Below are positions 1 through 9,964 of a stretch of 30,000 nt of DNA, piece after piece (positions within the stretch are counted from its first letter, which is position 1; every line of letters starts with the position of its first letter). The DNA lies in NCBI GenBank assembly GCA_905221605.1, contig CAJNDS010002196.1, forward strand, positions 35,001 through 65,000, in the 5' to 3' direction. The position numbers and the translations under genes were made by a program. Below the pieces are notes generated by a model, which did no database searches, was not told the origin of the DNA, and saw only the letters and a list, made by a program, of their open reading frames with translations. This DNA comes from Symbiodinium natans. Its lineage: Eukaryota > Sar > Dinophyceae > Suessiales > Symbiodiniaceae.

Positions 1-917
1 TTGCATAAGGAGTTGAACGACATGACTCCAGATGAACGGGGGGGGGGGGGGGGGGGGAGGGGCAAACACCTGCGACTACACAAGTTTGCCTTCAAAACGT
101 CTAAAACGTAGGGGATTGAATCACACACTGTGCCGGGCCTTGGCTTTGCTGGAATTTTCGTCGCCATAATCCCGCGAACGACGGGCAGTGCAATTGTGTG
201 TATGTGGTTGCTTGCAATACCTGCTTGCTTCATGCTGTTTATTCACGTTTATTCGTATCAGCCCAAGACCCAAGACACCATGCAAACTTCAGAATAGCAG
301 TAGAAATGTAGCGGAGCAGCACGACCTGTGCAAAGTACTGATCTTGCACGCTAGGCAAGGAAGCTCCTATGTGCTGCCGTTGATCTCGCGTAACTCCTTT
401 CCTACAACTCTTCAGCCAAACCGAGCATGCAGATATTCCGGGGCCAGATGCGTGCGCGTCACCAACACCTCATACCCGCAATAAGGGGGGGGGGGGGGGG
501 GTGAATCCCGCTTGATAACGTTGGTTCTAAAGTCTACAGCTCTCCGGCGGCATGCTACATGTCTTTAGCTGGGGTAGTAGCAGTGGTGGTGGACGGTGCT
601 GAGCGGCCGTGGTAAGGGGTGCCAGTATTGCAGCGCTAGCAGCCGCCACAAGGATAACAGCCTTTTTGTTACTGTATTAGAGTACTATTATTGCTATTAT
701 TGCAATACCAATATAGTATTATTATTGTAGTATGGTTACGCATAGTCAGCAGCAGAACTTCAGGTGACGGTCGAATCGCAGCTCACCTCGCCAATGCAAC
801 TCAACATGAAAGCAAGTGTCATACCTTGATCATTGCTACATGCAACCACAAATAAACTATGACAGTCCACCGTACTATCATGCCAACACCTTTATGTAGT
901 ACCCTAGTACAATACGC
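1..917. other. Gene-poor stretch with G-runs
   Basis: I see no convincing coding sequence here. It holds uninterrupted G-runs at 38-57 and about 485-501, and an AT-rich trinucleotide-like patch (TATTATTG-type) at about 660-735. Short open frames on the plus strand lack coding-like composition. It may be the 3' flank or last introns of the minus-strand gene that starts at 918. Confidence 0.5.
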
Positions 918-3043
918 TTCAAGTATTGGGGAGCCACTGCCTTTTCTCTTTCCAGCGCGGGTGCCTTGGGCGATGCTTTTGTTGTTGCAGCTGCCAGCGC
1001 TACTGCCGTGTCTTTCATGGCCACAGCAGCTTCTCGGGATGCGTCCACATCCAGCACAGGGAGTGGAATGCCACCGCAGGCATGCACTATGAGGAGGTTG
1101 CCCAGAACAGCCAACACCTTTCTGCCAGTACAATGGGACACAAAAGGTCCCATGAAACAAAATGAGGTTTGAGGATCCCCCCCCCCCCCCAAAAAAAAAA
1201 AGTAAGCAAAGCCCGAATACCAAAAAAATAGCGACCCAAAACAAATCGGAAACTTCCCCCGCTTTAGAGTCCACCCTAAACCCTAAACCCTAAACCCTAA
1301 ACCCTAAACCCTAAACCCTAAGGCCTGCACCAAGATTCTCAGGGCATGCTCGGGTTCAGGACAGTTTGCGATTCGTCGGGCCCCGCTTCTAAGCATTCCT
1401 TGGCGGAACGAGTTTTCATTTAGAAATATACAGGGGGTAAGGGCTTAGGGTTGTGGGTTTAGGGTCTTTTTTAGGGTTTAGGGTTTAGGGTTTAGGGGGT
1501 ATACCCCGAATTTCCCAAAAGGGTTTAACATTACTTGACTCCAGTGCCAGGAAGCACCATCGGGGCTGCGCGAGAGCTCCCGTGAGCCCCTCAGTGCCTC
1601 TTGATCAGCAGCTTTCTGCAGAGTGAAGCTGCTTACGGTGACCCCTATGGCCAGCACCTGCTCAGTGCCACTGGTCACGGCTCAGGGTTCAAGGTTGTTA
1701 ACATGGCTCAGGGCTTGTAGAGGGCTTGTGTAGGGTTTGGGGGCACTGCGTCTTGTCTCCAGGTAGAGCAGTCTATCACAAACCTTCAGCCCTGACTCCT
1801 CTACCCTTAGTGCCCCGAGTCCCAAACGCTTCAGCTACAACAATCAGTATACTAAAAGAAACTGTAGTGTACTATAGTAAACTACAATATACACAAAGGT
1901 ATTCCCAGAGCCCAGATATTTGGGTTCAGGGTTTATCTCAGCACATGGCACCACCCAGTTCATCACCACCTTGAAGAGGAGCATTGACACAGTCAGTACC
2001 AGCGCGCAGCTCTGCTGCAGGGGGACTGGCTCGCCTGCCTTCAGGGCGAAGCAAATGGCACTCACCTTAGCGAGGGAGCAACTTCCAAAACACGGACACT
2101 CTGGAATGCCATCACGCAGCTGCCCCAACTATTCTAGCCAATGAGATCTTACACCCAAATAGACCCCAAAACCCTAAACCCTATAGACCCTAAGCTTTAG
2201 CGACTCTAAACCATGGACCCAGTTTGCCTGGATGGCAGTCTGCGGGATGTCCTCCACCAGCTGAGAAACTACCCCCAACTTCTTGATGGACAGCCGTACA
2301 AGGGTGGCTTCGTGTTTCTCCTCAATGCTCATGTTGGAGTGCAAGTATGCCAGGAAGGAGTTGAGGATCTCTGGGTTTGTGAGGGCTAGCAGGCTCCAGA
2401 CGTGCCATCGCAGGCGGTCTTTCCGCACAACACCCTCGAAAAACTCGCGGTAGCAGCACCGAAGGGCAAGGATCATGCAGGAGTTCACCACTGTCAGCCC
2501 AAGCAGAGCTGGGGCGGCGTAGCCAAAGTGCACCAGCACCGGGTCGCTCCGGTGTGCCAGCGACTGCGCTGCGACAATGTCCGTGACGAAGTCGGCCAGG
2601 CACAGCAACTTAGAGAATCTGAAAACGGCATGACTAGGAGTGCTTTGTCCAAAGACTCTTGCCTTGTGCTTCGAAGAATGAACGCAATAGAAAAATCTTA
2701 GTGTCTGCGCCGAAGCCTCTGAACAGAAGCCCTTAACAGAAACCTGCAGTCGGTTCAATGCTCTGGATGTCTTCACGGTTATGGGTTTGGGGTCATTTTG
2801 GATGCTTCCAGACAGATGGACAAGAAAGAATGAGGACCCACAGCCTTGTCAGCAACATACTATACTTCGGCAAGGCACAGACAGGAAGCTCTCTTTAATG
2901 TTGGCCCTGAATTGCACCGAACATTGCTCCTCTGCGGCCAGGTCTTCGTACTCGTCCCCCTCGAGCTGGGAATATTTCGGCAGGGTCTGCCCCATAATTG
3001 GTGAAACTGTCTGTGGGCGCTTGGGTGATCCTACATTTTTCAC
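918..3043 (-). CDS. Multi-exon membrane protein, XK-related-like (partial model)
   Basis: The best exon, 2618-2228, follows a TTTTCAG acceptor and encodes a multi-spanning membrane protein. It contains LADFVTDIV near its start, two hydrophobic spans, and VSQLVEDIPQTAIQ at its end; the D-x-VTDI and EDxPQ signatures resemble the XK-related scramblase-like superfamily. A GC-AG intron (2227-2066) joins it in phase 0 to VSAICFALKAGEPV and a third hydrophobic span (2065 to about 1945). Further exons are 1657-1535 (VLAIGVTVSSF..., 41 codons, phase 0 at both ends), about 1435-1326 (ends HALRILVQ) and 1117 to about 918 (starts VLAVLGNLLIV, then Ala/Lys-rich). An acidic N-terminal exon (QLEGDEYEDLAAEE) is likely at 3043 to about 2860, but its junction was not resolved. 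Telomere-like arrays lie in the introns. XK relationship is inference from motifs; the precise substrate is unknown. Confidence 0.65.
1118..1324 (-). other. Intron carrying a telomere-like array (GC donor)
   Basis: On the minus strand the exon ending HALRILVQ is followed by GCCTTAGGGTTTAGGG, a GC donor running directly into a TTTAGGG array (1321-1274). The intron ends at AG (1118) before VLAVLGNLL, and the reading frame continues in phase 0. Length 207 bp. A second array (1444-1498, opposite orientation) lies on the other side of the short exon. Confidence 0.55.
1274..1321 (+). repeat. Telomere-like array, CCCTAAA x7
   Basis: Near-perfect CCCTAAA heptamers, located in the intron at 1118-1324 of the minus-strand gene. 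Confidence 0.95.
1444..1498 (+). repeat. Telomere-like array, TTTAGGG, degenerate
   Basis: Degenerate TTTAGGG repeats (about 6 units). Opposite in orientation to the array at 1274-1321, with a candidate exon between them. Confidence 0.9.
2066..2227 (-). other. Intron with internal TTTAGGG units (GC-AG)
   Basis: Donor ATCCAG|GCAAAC and acceptor GCTAAG|GTGAGT join TAIQ to VSAICFALK in phase 0. The interior includes a degenerate heptamer array (plus-strand 2164-2192). It is one of the clearest splice junctions in the window because the two exon halves form a continuous membrane-protein sequence. Confidence 0.6.
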
Positions 3044-3048
3044 AAGCC

Positions 3049-3209
3049 TAAACCCTAAACTCTACACCCACCCTATAAACCCTAAACCCCTAAGCCTTTC
3101 GAGGCGTTGACAAAAGGACCACGGTTGGCCAAGACCCTGGGTTGGCAAACCCTTCTACAAAAAAGCGGATCCAATCTGCCCAGAAAGCATTAGGGTTCAG
3201 GGTTTAGGG
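3049..3209. repeat. Paired degenerate arrays (CCCTAAA 3049-3093, TTTAGGG 3188-3209)
   Basis: Two degenerate heptamer arrays in opposite orientation, about 95 bp apart. The left one contains the recurrent junction CCCTAAACTC. They lie just upstream of the acidic first exon of the membrane-protein gene. No coding sequence was identified between them. Confidence 0.8.
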
Positions 3210-4043
3210 GCAGTCGTATGCAGATGAAGGAGCCTAACCATCTTTGAAAATGGAGGAGTGACATCGTCAGCCACCGCGGAGTTCCTTGGCTTTGGGAAAA
3301 GATGCACAGAGCCGATGGAGGAATGGCCAACAAAAACCCGGGCACTCGATAATCCCCATGGCAACCAACGCTTCAGCCCCAAACGTTCCCTGAAACAGGA
3401 CTTAATCCCTGTTCCCCAAGGAAGAAAAAAGGATCCTTTTTGCTTATACATAAGAAAGCCCATAACCCAAAAAGTAAAAAAGATCCCTAACACTGATTTG
3501 GAGGACTGCCATGTTGTCAAGCACTCTGCACGCAAGAAGTGCCCTCCGCATCGGCGCAGCATCACCGTGATGCTGAAAAAGCAAGACATGCAATGACCAT
3601 TGTAGTAACAATGATGATAACAACAATAACAATGATCAGAGTAGTAGATATAATAAGAATAATTATTATAATATTAATAAAGGAATAATGATAATGATAA
3701 ATGAACAATAAAAGATAAGAAAGTGTTAATAATAATGATAATAATATTAATAATAAGTTGTAATAACAATAATTCTTATTGTTATTGTTATCACGGTTCG
3801 CCCGAAACTATAGAGAGAGAGAGAGAGAAAAAAAAATGTGTATATATAGAGAAAGATGACAAATTTGACAAGTTTTCTTGCCGTCCCAGATATGGACCTA
3901 ACAGGTTTCGACCTATAAGATCTCGTCCCACGATCCAGGTGCCTGTAAGCAACACTGTGTAACACTGAGTGCCCGTCCACATGGCGACTGGCTTTCCAAG
4001 CAGGTTCCTCAACCTGGTGACGGACACTGAGGAGATCTGAAGG
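3210..4043. other. Intergenic stretch, AT-rich simple repeats
   Basis: Contains AT-rich trinucleotide-like repeats (AATAATGAT type, 3596-3790) and a GA run (3811-3828). Open frames exist on both strands at 3197-3596 (130 codons minus, 112 codons plus), but neither shows a family, an obvious splice structure or a decisive codon pattern, so no gene is called. Confidence 0.55.
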
Positions 4044-4117
4044 GGTTTAGGGTTTAGGGTTTAGGGTGAAGGGTTTCGGGTTTAGGGTTTAGGGTTTAGG
4101 GATGTTTAGGGTTTAGA
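4044..4117 (+). repeat. Telomere-like array, TTTAGGG x9
   Basis: TTTAGGG units with a few variants, in the 3' flank of the minus-strand ankyrin/membrane gene, about 130 bp beyond its stop codon. It does not interrupt an obvious exon. Confidence 0.95.
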
Positions 4118-4246
4118 AGATACCTAAGGATGTTGGGTGAAATGCCTCAGCTGCGAGAAACATTTTTCACTGAAACGTTGAATCAGCACGTTCCTAGCCA
4201 TCCGGCTAAATCAGGCTGACCTGGCTCACATTGGAGCACTAAACTG

Positions 4247-6634
4247 CTATACAGACTCGAGTGTTGTCAAGCCTGTCAGGCCCGTTAAGCCTGTTGAGGC
4301 TGTGGCTGTCGAGCTGGTGGTACTTTGCTTGGACTTGGAGCGTAGACGAACAAACTCTACATCCGGCAACAACTTCCACTCATCACGATTGGCAAGGTCG
4401 TCCAGTTCTACGATGTACACCGTGGCAAAGGCGTTCAGAACAAAATCTGTGAGGCCACCTCGAGATAGCCACAGTGGCAAGGTGTAGACGATGATGGCCT
4501 TGTAGAGTCCGTTCGAGATGTAAGACATGGCAAAGCGACAGGCGATCTCCACCTGACACCATCGACCTTCGGCGGGACCCTTTCCGCCGCTGATGTGGAT
4601 CTTCCTCTTGTGGGAAAACATCAGCAAGTGCCACATCTTTGTGTTAAACGGGGTTACCATGCAACATGCCCATCGATTCCAGTGGTGCATCATTTGCCTC
4701 ACCGCCTGGTAGCGATCTTGCAGGGAGCTCTCTTCCCTTGCTTCGCTTTCATTCTGCAATGGCTGATAGTCCCTATGACCCGGAATGTTGCTTGGAGCAT
4801 CTGGGTCGAAGGCCCTTTGGAGATCAAGCCTAGCTTCGGGAGACAGGGTGTCATCCATGGTGATCTTGATCTGAACCAAGAGTGACCCAAACCACAAGCC
4901 AATCTTCTTGGGATCCATCTCCAGCGGCCTGAGCACAATCTGGAGGTAAATGATCATGAGGAGGGTCATAAGACCAAAGACACAAATGCATCCGAGAAGG
5001 TGGCAGGTCGGGTCTTGGTATCTGTCCTCGGGAGCTGCCGGTGTGGGGGAATCATTAGCCTCTGACTTAGAACGAACGTACAAATAGTCCGGCACCCCGA
5101 AGATCGCAACCAAAACCAAACAAAGAGAGTAGATCGCGTGCACCGTCACAGGGAGTGGATTCCATTTGCTCACAGCAGGGATTTCGAAGGGATTTACCTG
5201 TCTTTCCCAGGCAATTGTGATCACCGGAGGCATGTTCAGAAATGCGGTGTTGAGGGTGAGCAGCCACAGAACCCTCAAAAGCATCTCAGCGCAGAGAAAT
5301 GTGCAGCTGCACCTTGAGAAAACTCGCAGCGAAGAAAGCAAGCGGTCCAGGCTGCGCCCATTGTACATCTTGGACACAAAGAGAGAGGCGTCAAAGAGCG
5401 CGCAGCACATAAAGAAGGAAGCACCAATGTACACTAGGTAGTTGACATGAACGGCCACCCAGACACAAGCATCGGCCAACTTGTCTGAGACATTTTCCCC
5501 GAGGAACAAGATGCTGAAGCCATGTCTGGCCTCTTGTTGCCACGTCTCCAAAGTGGTTTTCTTCAGCAAGTTGACATGTTCCTTCTTGAGGGCACGGGCA
5601 GCATGCATCTCTGCATTCCAACCGTCTTGGTCCACAGTTGTGAGAGGTGCCTGCAGAACCTTGTAGAGATTGATGAGTTCTGGGAAGTTGATGAAGGTGT
5701 CGTTGAGATCATCATCTTGGGCTGCGTTCATCAACACCGTCCTTCGACTCAACAGGCCGGGAAGACTGAAGGCCCCTGGAGCTTCACCCAAGATCCACAC
5801 CACACCATCCATGCCCTTTCCACCACAAGATTGAAGAAGGAAGTTAATGCGAGTTCGGTTCAAGTGGATCGAGTCGCGCACCAAGTCATGCAATATGGTG
5901 CGCGCGAATGCCTGTCTGACGATGGTTTGATAACCGCTTTCGAAGGGAACAACCTTACACACCAAGTCTCCACTTCCCCACAGAAAGCCCTTCTCCAACA
6001 AAATGCGAATGATGGCGACACGCTCTTCAATCCGATTATCCTGTATTCCCACAGCCACTTCATTCCGATTCATGGCCATGTTCAAAGCCCTCTGATTTGC
6101 ACCTCTGGTCATATGTAGAGCAAGCTCCAAAACCGTCATGTATGAAATGTTTGCATAGCGTGTTTGATAGACATGGTCATAGATGGACTCCTCGAATCTC
6201 ACTTTGTGCCTTGCCAGGAAATCTAAGTCACTGCACTGGATTTGTGGATAGCCGTCGTAGGTCAAGTTGTCCAAGTTGTGCACATATGTATCAGGCGCGC
6301 CCCACTTGCCTAGAAGGGACCAGACATCTGCGGAGTGGCCTCGCACAATCTCTCGTCTTAGGACCTCAAGCAGCTTCTCCAACTTCATCACATCTCGCCG
6401 ATGATGGCATGGCTCCGATGGCTCCATGAAGGAAGATTCAGCCATCAGAGCTCGGACTGGAGACTTTGGAGCTGTCGGAGGCTTCGGAGCATCCGTGGTT
6501 TGCCCGGTTTCATGGCTCAGGCTTTCTGGGTCTGTGCCCGTTCCCTGTCCATGTTCCTGCAGACAATTGAAACACGCGGCAAGGACGATGATGGCCCGGA
6601 AGAGTTGGGGAAGCGCCTGCCGCATAGGAGCCAT
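4247..6634 (-). CDS. Ankyrin-like, multi-spanning membrane protein, intron-less
   Basis: A single uninterrupted frame of 795 codons, by far the longest in the window. I start it at the first ATG (6634), 9 codons inside a GTG-initiated frame, because it gives a signal-peptide-like N-terminus (MAPMRQALPQLFRAIIVLAA) and follows a TTCTTTGCAG acceptor. Residues about 80-360 are soluble and ankyrin-like: MTVLELALHM, VAIIRILLEKG, and the clear unit DQDGWNAEMHAARALKKEHV. Hydrophobic spans follow at about 390-419, 443-469, 495-520, 544-570 and 700-722. The C-terminus has TDFVLNAFATVYIVELDDL and then a Ser/Thr-rich tail with three GLT repeats. The arrangement recalls ankyrin-plus-channel proteins (TRP-like), but I see no selectivity filter or S4-type voltage sensor, so channel function is not claimed. 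Its lack of introns contrasts with its neighbours and suits a retrocopied gene. Confidence 0.85.
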   Translation of the reverse strand: MAPMRQALPQLFRAIIVLAACFNCLQEHGQGTGTDPESLSHETGQTTDAPKPPTAPKSPVRALMAESSFMEPSEPCHHRRDVMKLEKLLEVLRREIVRGHSADVWSLLGKWGAPDTYVHNLDNLTYDGYPQIQCSDLDFLARHKVRFEESIYDHVYQTRYANISYMTVLELALHMTRGANQRALNMAMNRNEVAVGIQDNRIEERVAIIRILLEKGFLWGSGDLVCKVVPFESGYQTIVRQAFARTILHDLVRDSIHLNRTRINFLLQSCGGKGMDGVVWILGEAPGAFSLPGLLSRRTVLMNAAQDDDLNDTFINFPELINLYKVLQAPLTTVDQDGWNAEMHAARALKKEHVNLLKKTTLETWQQEARHGFSILFLGENVSDKLADACVWVAVHVNYLVYIGASFFMCCALFDASLFVSKMYNGRSLDRLLSSLRVFSRCSCTFLCAEMLLRVLWLLTLNTAFLNMPPVITIAWERQVNPFEIPAVSKWNPLPVTVHAIYSLCLVLVAIFGVPDYLYVRSKSEANDSPTPAAPEDRYQDPTCHLLGCICVFGLMTLLMIIYLQIVLRPLEMDPKKIGLWFGSLLVQIKITMDDTLSPEARLDLQRAFDPDAPSNIPGHRDYQPLQNESEAREESSLQDRYQAVRQMMHHWNRWACCMVTPFNTKMWHLLMFSHKRKIHISGGKGPAEGRWCQVEIACRFAMSYISNGLYKAIIVYTLPLWLSRGGLTDFVLNAFATVYIVELDDLANRDEWKLLPDVEFVRLRSKSKQSTTSSTATASTGLTGLTGLTTLESV

Positions 6635-6646
6635 GTGCGGCTCTAT

Positions 6647-6656
6647 CTGCAAAGAA
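6647..6656 (-). promoter_or_regulatory. Possible trans-splice (spliced leader) acceptor
   Basis: The minus strand reads TTCTTTGCAG (pyrimidine tract plus AG) ending 12 nt before the proposed ATG. Dinoflagellate mRNAs receive a spliced leader at such AG sites. It could equally be the acceptor of a 5' UTR intron. Confidence 0.35.
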
Positions 6657-6659
6657 GTC

Positions 6660-7025
6660 ACCTGCTTTGAGGCTCAAAATTCTTGATCCACAACTCTGGT
6701 TGATGATGGCTTTTAGGATGGATTTTTTCAGGAGTTCGATGAGAACCTGACATCCCTGACAGCCTCCCGACGTCAGCGCACAAAATCTGCTGTGATGTGA
6801 AGGCTGCCCATCAACGAAATCACTTGGCCTTGCTACTTTAGCACAGCTTGAAACGAGCTCCGCCCTGAGTCAGCGACGTCGAGATCTGCATCCAGCCATA
6901 CCGCGCCGCCGACCTCAACCTTGGAGTAACTGCGGGGCGCGACGGCGCAGCACTCTCTTTCTTTCTCTCTCTCCTGCACGCATGGCCCCCCTCCGAAGAG
7001 GAGAGCCGCCCCCAGGGGCGCGCGA

Positions 7026-7084
<59 letters not shown>

Positions 7085-7536
7085 TTCCAGAGACCAAAAC
7101 CAACAAAGCACAAACCACGGTACCCTTCAAAGGCTTATTGCACTTCGCAAGATTGAGAATATTTGACATGCTTGTGGAGGAATTTTGAAGAAGAGCGTTT
7201 TGGGGCATCATTGTCCGGCACGGGCGCAGGGCGGCTGAAAGCACGGACGGCGCATCGCAAGCTTCTGTCCCCTGCTGCTGAAACCCACCTACTATTTAAG
7301 AAACCCCCCGAAAAAAAAAAAAAAACATGCTCTTCCCTATAAGGGTAATAAAGGGGATTCTTAAGCAACTGATAGCCACATTCTGTCTGTGCTGAGCAGA
7401 TCCCATGTTTTCTGCACTCCCGGGCTCTTCTGGTCTCTTCAACAGCACGTCATGCAAGTGAAAGCCTCGTCGCTCAAAGGTCGGTGCGCTGGTGCACGCC
7501 TGGCCGCGGCAGAGAAGCTGCAAACAGAGCATGGAG
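6660..7536. other. Gene-poor flank with CT microsatellite
   Basis: A perfect CT dinucleotide run occupies 7028-7082, with a smaller CT-rich patch at about 6955-6973 and an A-run near 7312-7325. Overlapping minus-strand frames here are GA-repeat translations (RERERE) and are not genes. This is presumably the upstream region of the ankyrin/membrane gene. Confidence 0.6.
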
Positions 7537-7809
7537 GGTTTAGGGTTTAGGGTTTAGGGTTTAGGGCAGTTTAGGGTTTAGGGTATTCCCGCATCCAGAA
7601 AAATACGAAGCCGGGCCTGTCTAAGGTTTGCGCTGGCCTCTATTGACTGACTAGGGCTGGCGCCTGCTAGTCCGAGTGATCCATGTGCTTGACCCTTGTG
7701 GCAGCCATCCTTGGATGCGATCAACCGACGACAGGGCCGGCAGGATAATGTGCGAGCATATGCTGGTTGCCCTAAACCCTAAACCCTAAGCCCTAAACCC
7801 TCAACCCTA
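7537..7809. repeat. Two telomere-like arrays facing outward around a short frame
   Basis: TTTAGGG units at 7537-7584 and CCCTAAA units at 7770-7809. The 185 bp between them hold an open minus-strand frame at about 7725-7588 (NLRQARLRIFLDAG near its end), which may be an exon bounded by arrays as elsewhere. The exon call itself is weak; the arrays are certain. Confidence 0.75.
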
Positions 7810-8190
7810 ATTAATTTGTCCTCTCCGGCAAGCCCCGGATCAATCACGCAGCTAAGGCGGCCCAGTGGCATGCCAAACTGTGCAACCTCTGGCAGGAGCA
7901 CAGCAAGCGACGCATGGGCCTCGCAAGCCAGAGCAGCTGCCTCATAACCTGCCAAATCGTGCGGTCAAGTTTTAACTCGGGATAGTGGGATATTATATTT
8001 GCTTCGAGCGCAAGCCGTAGACAGTAAACTGTCTAGGCGATTTAATAAACTTGAGGTCGAGGGGCTTGTGAAAGCTACACAAGTAGCAAGACCGCATGTG
8101 GATCACACGTGTGGGAACCGGCATCAACGCGTAAAGGGTCTGCATGGGCTGCACGGGTGCAGGTGCACTGGCCACACGTCTTTATGCCGG

Positions 8191-8292
8191 TGCGCCTGCA
8201 TGCATGCCTGCATGCATGCCTGCATGCATGCCTGCATGCATGCCTGCATGCCTGCACGCATGCCTGCATGAATGCCTGCATGCCTGCATGCG
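8191..8292 (+). repeat. Tandem repeat of CCTGCATGCATG
   Basis: About eight copies of a 12-bp unit CCTGCATGCATG, decaying to 8- and 12-bp variants on the right. GCATGC is palindromic, so each unit can form local hairpins. All six frames stay open across it, which produces spurious Cys/His/Met-rich open frames on both strands. Confidence 0.95.
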
Positions 8293-8675
8293 ACCGCGCC
8301 TGCGTGTGCAAACAAGCAGGCAGGCGTGTGTGAGTGCGTGGAAGCGTACTCCCCTTAAAGGCATCCGTGCGCGCATTCAGTGGGCCCCCCCCCCCCCCGC
8401 CCCCCCTCGTCGTCGCCATGATTCCTGTGCTTTCAATCTTGAGCCCCCTTACAATTCTACGGTCTTCTTCTCCACCTCTTGAGTCTCTGCCGCTGCTTTC
8501 AACGATGTCCCAAGCATCACTCTGCTGAATTCAAAGCAAGACTGCTCAAGCCAAGCGCTAGCTTTCAAGGAAAAAACGAGGCGTCTGAGGCATGACGTGC
8601 CCGAGCAGCTAAGGAGCTGATCATGTTCCGTCGAACGCGATGATCATCTGATGAACCTCTGCAGGGCCAACAGCA

Positions 8676-8723
8676 TCCTAAACCCCTAAAGCCTCAACCC
8701 TAAACCCTAAACCCTAAACCCTA
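8676..8723 (+). repeat. Telomere-like array, CCCTAAA
   Basis: About six CCCTAAA units, the first ones degenerate. No exon identified beside it. Confidence 0.9.
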
Positions 8724-9627
8724 GCACACTCTCTCCTCATTTGCGACTTGTCCGCAACTTGCCTAGTTTGTTCGAGAGCGAAAAAGAGCAAAGTACCAAA
8801 CTGTCCCAACTTGTTTCTTGCGAATCAGCGTTATGCATGTACCCACGCCTCTTATGAAACGATTTGAATGACCATCACAATGGAAAGGGGGTCATGTGAA
8901 AACATGTGAAAACCGACCCGGTAAGAGCTTTCTTTTGTTCGGTACGCTTTTCGTTCAGCACACCCTTTGGTACTTACGCGGCTGGCTGAGCAAAGAAAAC
9001 ACCCGGGGCGCTGTTTTGTTTATTCGGCACGCGGCTGGCACAGCAAAATAAACACTCGTCGGGGCAACTACCTTTTGGCGGCTGGCCGAGCCAAAAAAAA
9101 CACACGTTCCAAAGCCACCCACGCTGCGATTATGACTGCCGTAGCAGAGGAAAGGGGAGCTCATTTAAGACCAAACACCCCCCACCCCCCCGCCCCGTTG
9201 CCTGCAATCCCATGTTGCAACCCACCCTTCTCATGCGATTCTCTTCTCATTGCTTTCTTAGGGGAAAGGGGATTCCTAAGAAAAAGGTGATCTCATAAGC
9301 CATCCAACTCTTGTCATGTTTCTTGCATTAAGATCTTCATTGAATTGCTGAAGTTAAAGCCCAACTATCTCGCGAGTCGACTTGGATTACCGTCACATCT
9401 TGCTATGCGGTTAGAGCTGAGGACTGCACAAAAGAAAAACTCTGTCAACCCGGAGCATCAGTTCAGCTGACACAGCGGCTCATTGAACGTCCCAGTTACC
9501 AGTGCGGCTACCTGTCTTCCTCGAGTGAGTGATAACAACAGAAGGCAGTCACAAAGTAGGTGAGCCCGGCATAAAGGCAAGAGTGCTGATTTGCACAGGC
9601 TTCTAGCAGGAACACATGCGAACAGGC

Positions 9628-9879
9628 TTCGAGCCTGAGCGCGATTTCGACCCCTATACGAGTCTTTGGAACGCAACCCAAAACCTTCTTGCTCCATTGC
9701 GACTACTTGCTTTCGACCTGCGTGACGAAACTGAAGCAGCACCAGAGGTGGAAGGAACAGAAGGAACAGTTGCTGAAGCATCAGCGTGCACAAGTGACTA
9801 CTTCATGCTATCTCAGTGGATTCCTGACCTATCTTGCCGAATGAGTGACAAAAACTGGAAGCGCGCTCCTCATCCTTGA
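9628..9879 (+). CDS. Candidate exon or gene end on plus strand, unknown
   Basis: After an ACAG acceptor at about 9627 an open frame begins FEPERDFDPYTSLWNATQNL, continues through an acidic stretch (DLRDETEAAPEVEGTEG) and stops at 9879. The amino-acid composition looks coding, and the competing minus-strand frames look worse. It would be the only plus-strand coding piece within a minus-strand neighbourhood, tail to tail with the PPR gene. No family recognised. Confidence 0.35.
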   Translation, partial: FEPERDFDPYTSLWNATQNLLAPLRLLAFDLRDETEAAPEVEGTEGTVAEASACTSDYFMLSQWIPDLSCRMSDKNWKRAPHP

Positions 9880-9964
9880 CATCAATCAGCCACGCGCAAG
9901 CTCAATATTTCATGTCTCAAAAATACCCCAATGGGATTCACATGGATCCAAAAATGCGGAACAC

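Larger units (their letters stand above)
7810..9609. other. Gene-poor stretch
   Basis: No convincing exon found. It includes a short tandem repeat (8191-8292), a C-run near 8387-8407 and a CCCTAAA array at 8676-8723. Around 8960-9110 there are several related short segments with GGCTGGC.GAGCAAA next to AAACAC, probably a decayed repeat. Confidence 0.5.

Noticed and set aside
1274-1498. Single elements with telomeric terminal inverted repeats (CCCTAAA...TTTAGGG pairs)
   Set aside because: I first read such pairs (also 26950-27204, 27631-27902, 19331-19514) as one inverted-repeat element each, but in several cases the spacer is a good coding exon, so the arrays belong to two separate introns.
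6833-7244. RE-repeat proteins on the minus strand
   Set aside because: Artefacts of the CT/GA dinucleotide run at 7028-7082.
7999-8482. Cys/His/Met-rich open frames on both strands
   Set aside because: They are translations of the CCTGCATGCATG tandem repeat, whose unit keeps every frame open.
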